DNA of 5,180 bases from contig JAKAKU010000123.1 of the NCBI GenBank assembly GCA_021824385.1, forward strand, positions 1 through 5,180. The letters run 5' to 3'. The DNA is from a bacterium. GTDB lineage: Bacteria; Patescibacteriota; Microgenomatia; UBA8517. The notes beneath the pieces were generated by a model. It saw nothing but the letters and a program-made list of their open reading frames with translations. It was not told the origin of the DNA and ran no database searches. The position numbers and the translations under genes are program-made. Shown here one piece after another: positions 4,627 to 5,180 of this stretch. Position 1 is the first letter of the stretch. Each line of letters begins with the position of its first letter.

Positions 4627-5072
4627 ATAAAAATAATTCCGGCCAATCGTTTATTGAACTTATTGCTGCACTTCTTATTGTCAGTTTTGTGCTCGTTGCA
4701 CTCGTTACATTAGTCACCAAAAGTATTGCCAATACTTCTTTTTCTCGAAATAAAGCACTTGCAACAAGCTATACCCAAGAAGGAATTGAATGGCTCCGTG
4801 GAGAGAGAGACAAAGACTGGGCAACGTTTTATTCGCATACCGGGAGCCCTGCCTGTATTGTGAGTTTAAGTTGGACTGCCAATGGCTCACACAGTGGTGC
4901 ATGCGGATCAGGCGATGTGATAGCAGGTACATCTTTTTTAAGAAATGTTACTTTTGTGAGAACTGATCCGTCTACCGTAAACGCGACGGTAACAGTAAGC
5001 TGGGGTGATGGAAATGGCGTGCATCAATCTGTTGCAACAACCACCTTTACCAACTGGAAAGGAAACAAATAA
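4623..5072 (+). CDS. Minor type IV prepilin, GspI/PilV-like
   Basis: A 149-residue prepilin with a six-residue leader body and the site SG7|Q8-S-F-I-E12. Glu is at +5 as required, but the first mature residue is Gln instead of Phe. The helix LIAALLIVSFVLVALVTLV is followed by KALATSYTQEGIEWLRGERDKDW. This matches the GspI/PilV-type pattern 'kA..la.eGiE.vR..RD..W' that I associate with minor pilins of Gram-positive and Patescibacteria T4P loci. The rest is a beta-rich domain with two Cys (78, 94) and ends TTTFTNWKGNK. It overlaps its upstream neighbour by 4 nt, and its TAA shares one base with the next ATG (TAATG). The order after GspG- and GspH-like genes mirrors the type II secretion GHIJ order. 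It is probably part of the tip or priming complex. Confidence 0.85.
   Translation: MNKNNSGQSFIELIAALLIVSFVLVALVTLVTKSIANTSFSRNKALATSYTQEGIEWLRGERDKDWATFYSHTGSPACIVSLSWTANGSHSGACGSGDVIAGTSFLRNVTFVRTDPSTVNATVTVSWGDGNGVHQSVATTTFTNWKGNK
5059..5063 (+). promoter_or_regulatory. ribosome binding site for the last pilin gene
   Basis: AAGGA ends eight bases before ATG-5072, at good spacing and within the 3' end of the preceding gene. Confidence 0.55.
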
Positions 5073-5180
5073 TGAAAAATACACATACCACTAAGGGTAA
5101 GAATTTACACGGTTTTTCCATCATTGAGATGCTTGTGGTTATGTTTTTGTTCGCGCTTTTAGCTTTTATTGTAACGCAAA
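5072..5180 (+). CDS. Minor type IV prepilin, GspJ/PilW position (3' truncated by window end)
   Basis: Only 36 codons are visible. The ATG shares its A with the previous TAA and has AAGGA eight bases upstream. The leader MKNTHTTKGKNLHG is basic and ends in Gly14. Cleavage would expose F15-S-I-I-E19, with Glu at +5, followed by the hydrophobic run MLVVMFLFALLAFIVTQ. It is clearly a class III prepilin. Assignment to the GspJ/PilW type rests only on its position after GspH- and GspI-like genes and on the FSIIEMLV style of the motif; the diagnostic C-terminal domain is outside the window. A fourth tightly packed minor pilin suggests that the operon continues. Confidence 0.8.
   Translation, partial: MKNTHTTKGKNLHGFSIIEMLVVMFLFALLAFIVTQ

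Noticed and set aside
1..5180. TGA read as glycine, as in some CPR lineages
   Set aside because: TGA ends pilC, the GspG-like pilin and the GspH-like pilin exactly where the families end or the next gene starts, and no gene has an in-frame TGA. The standard bacterial code fits.

Overview
The window is one continuous block of a type IV pilus (T4P) locus, all on the + strand. It looks bacterial and most likely from a Patescibacteria/CPR lineage of the Parcubacteria type. That placement is inferred from the style of the genes: small GFTLIELL-type pilins followed by an 'ARDxxRxSD'-like segment, several pilin paralogues in a row, and very short intergenic gaps. No phylogenetic marker is present. 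TGA serves as the stop of at least three genes (at 999, 4109 and 4624), so the recoded TGA=Gly code of some CPR groups does not apply.

Layout. Nucleotides 1-1001 are the 3' part of pilC, the inner-membrane platform protein. A good sigma70-type promoter and a near-perfect Shine-Dalgarno sequence precede a GTG-started pilin (1070-1657), probably the major pilin, which is closed by a strong intrinsic terminator (1666-1701). Next comes the prepilin peptidase pilD (1724-2506), then, 1 nt after its stop, a pilin-like protein with no prepilin cleavage site (2508-3038). A second intrinsic terminator (3066-3107) ends that unit. From 3124 to the end of the window runs a tightly packed set of five more prepilins. 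The last four overlap or nearly abut, and they resemble GspG, GspH/FimU, GspI/PilV and GspJ/PilW in that order; the last is cut by the window edge.

How they work together. PilD removes the leader of each class III prepilin after a glycine and probably methylates the new N-terminus. PilC, with cytoplasmic ATPases encoded outside the window, extracts mature pilins from the membrane and adds them to the fibre. The major pilin forms the shaft. The GHIJ-like minor pilins presumably form the priming or tip complex. Most of the pilins carry paired cysteines, which suggests disulfide-stabilised extracellular domains.

The least ordinary features are three. First, two neighbouring pilins have a duplicated GFT(I/L) motif in the leader, 13 codons apart. 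Second, two terminators are each followed, at an identical 27-nt offset, by a start codon with an extended -10 element placed as for a leaderless mRNA. Third, a pilin-like membrane protein encoded directly behind pilD has lost the cleavage site. There is no sign of mobile elements, CRISPR, tRNA or rRNA. No stretch longer than about 90 nt lacks a gene.
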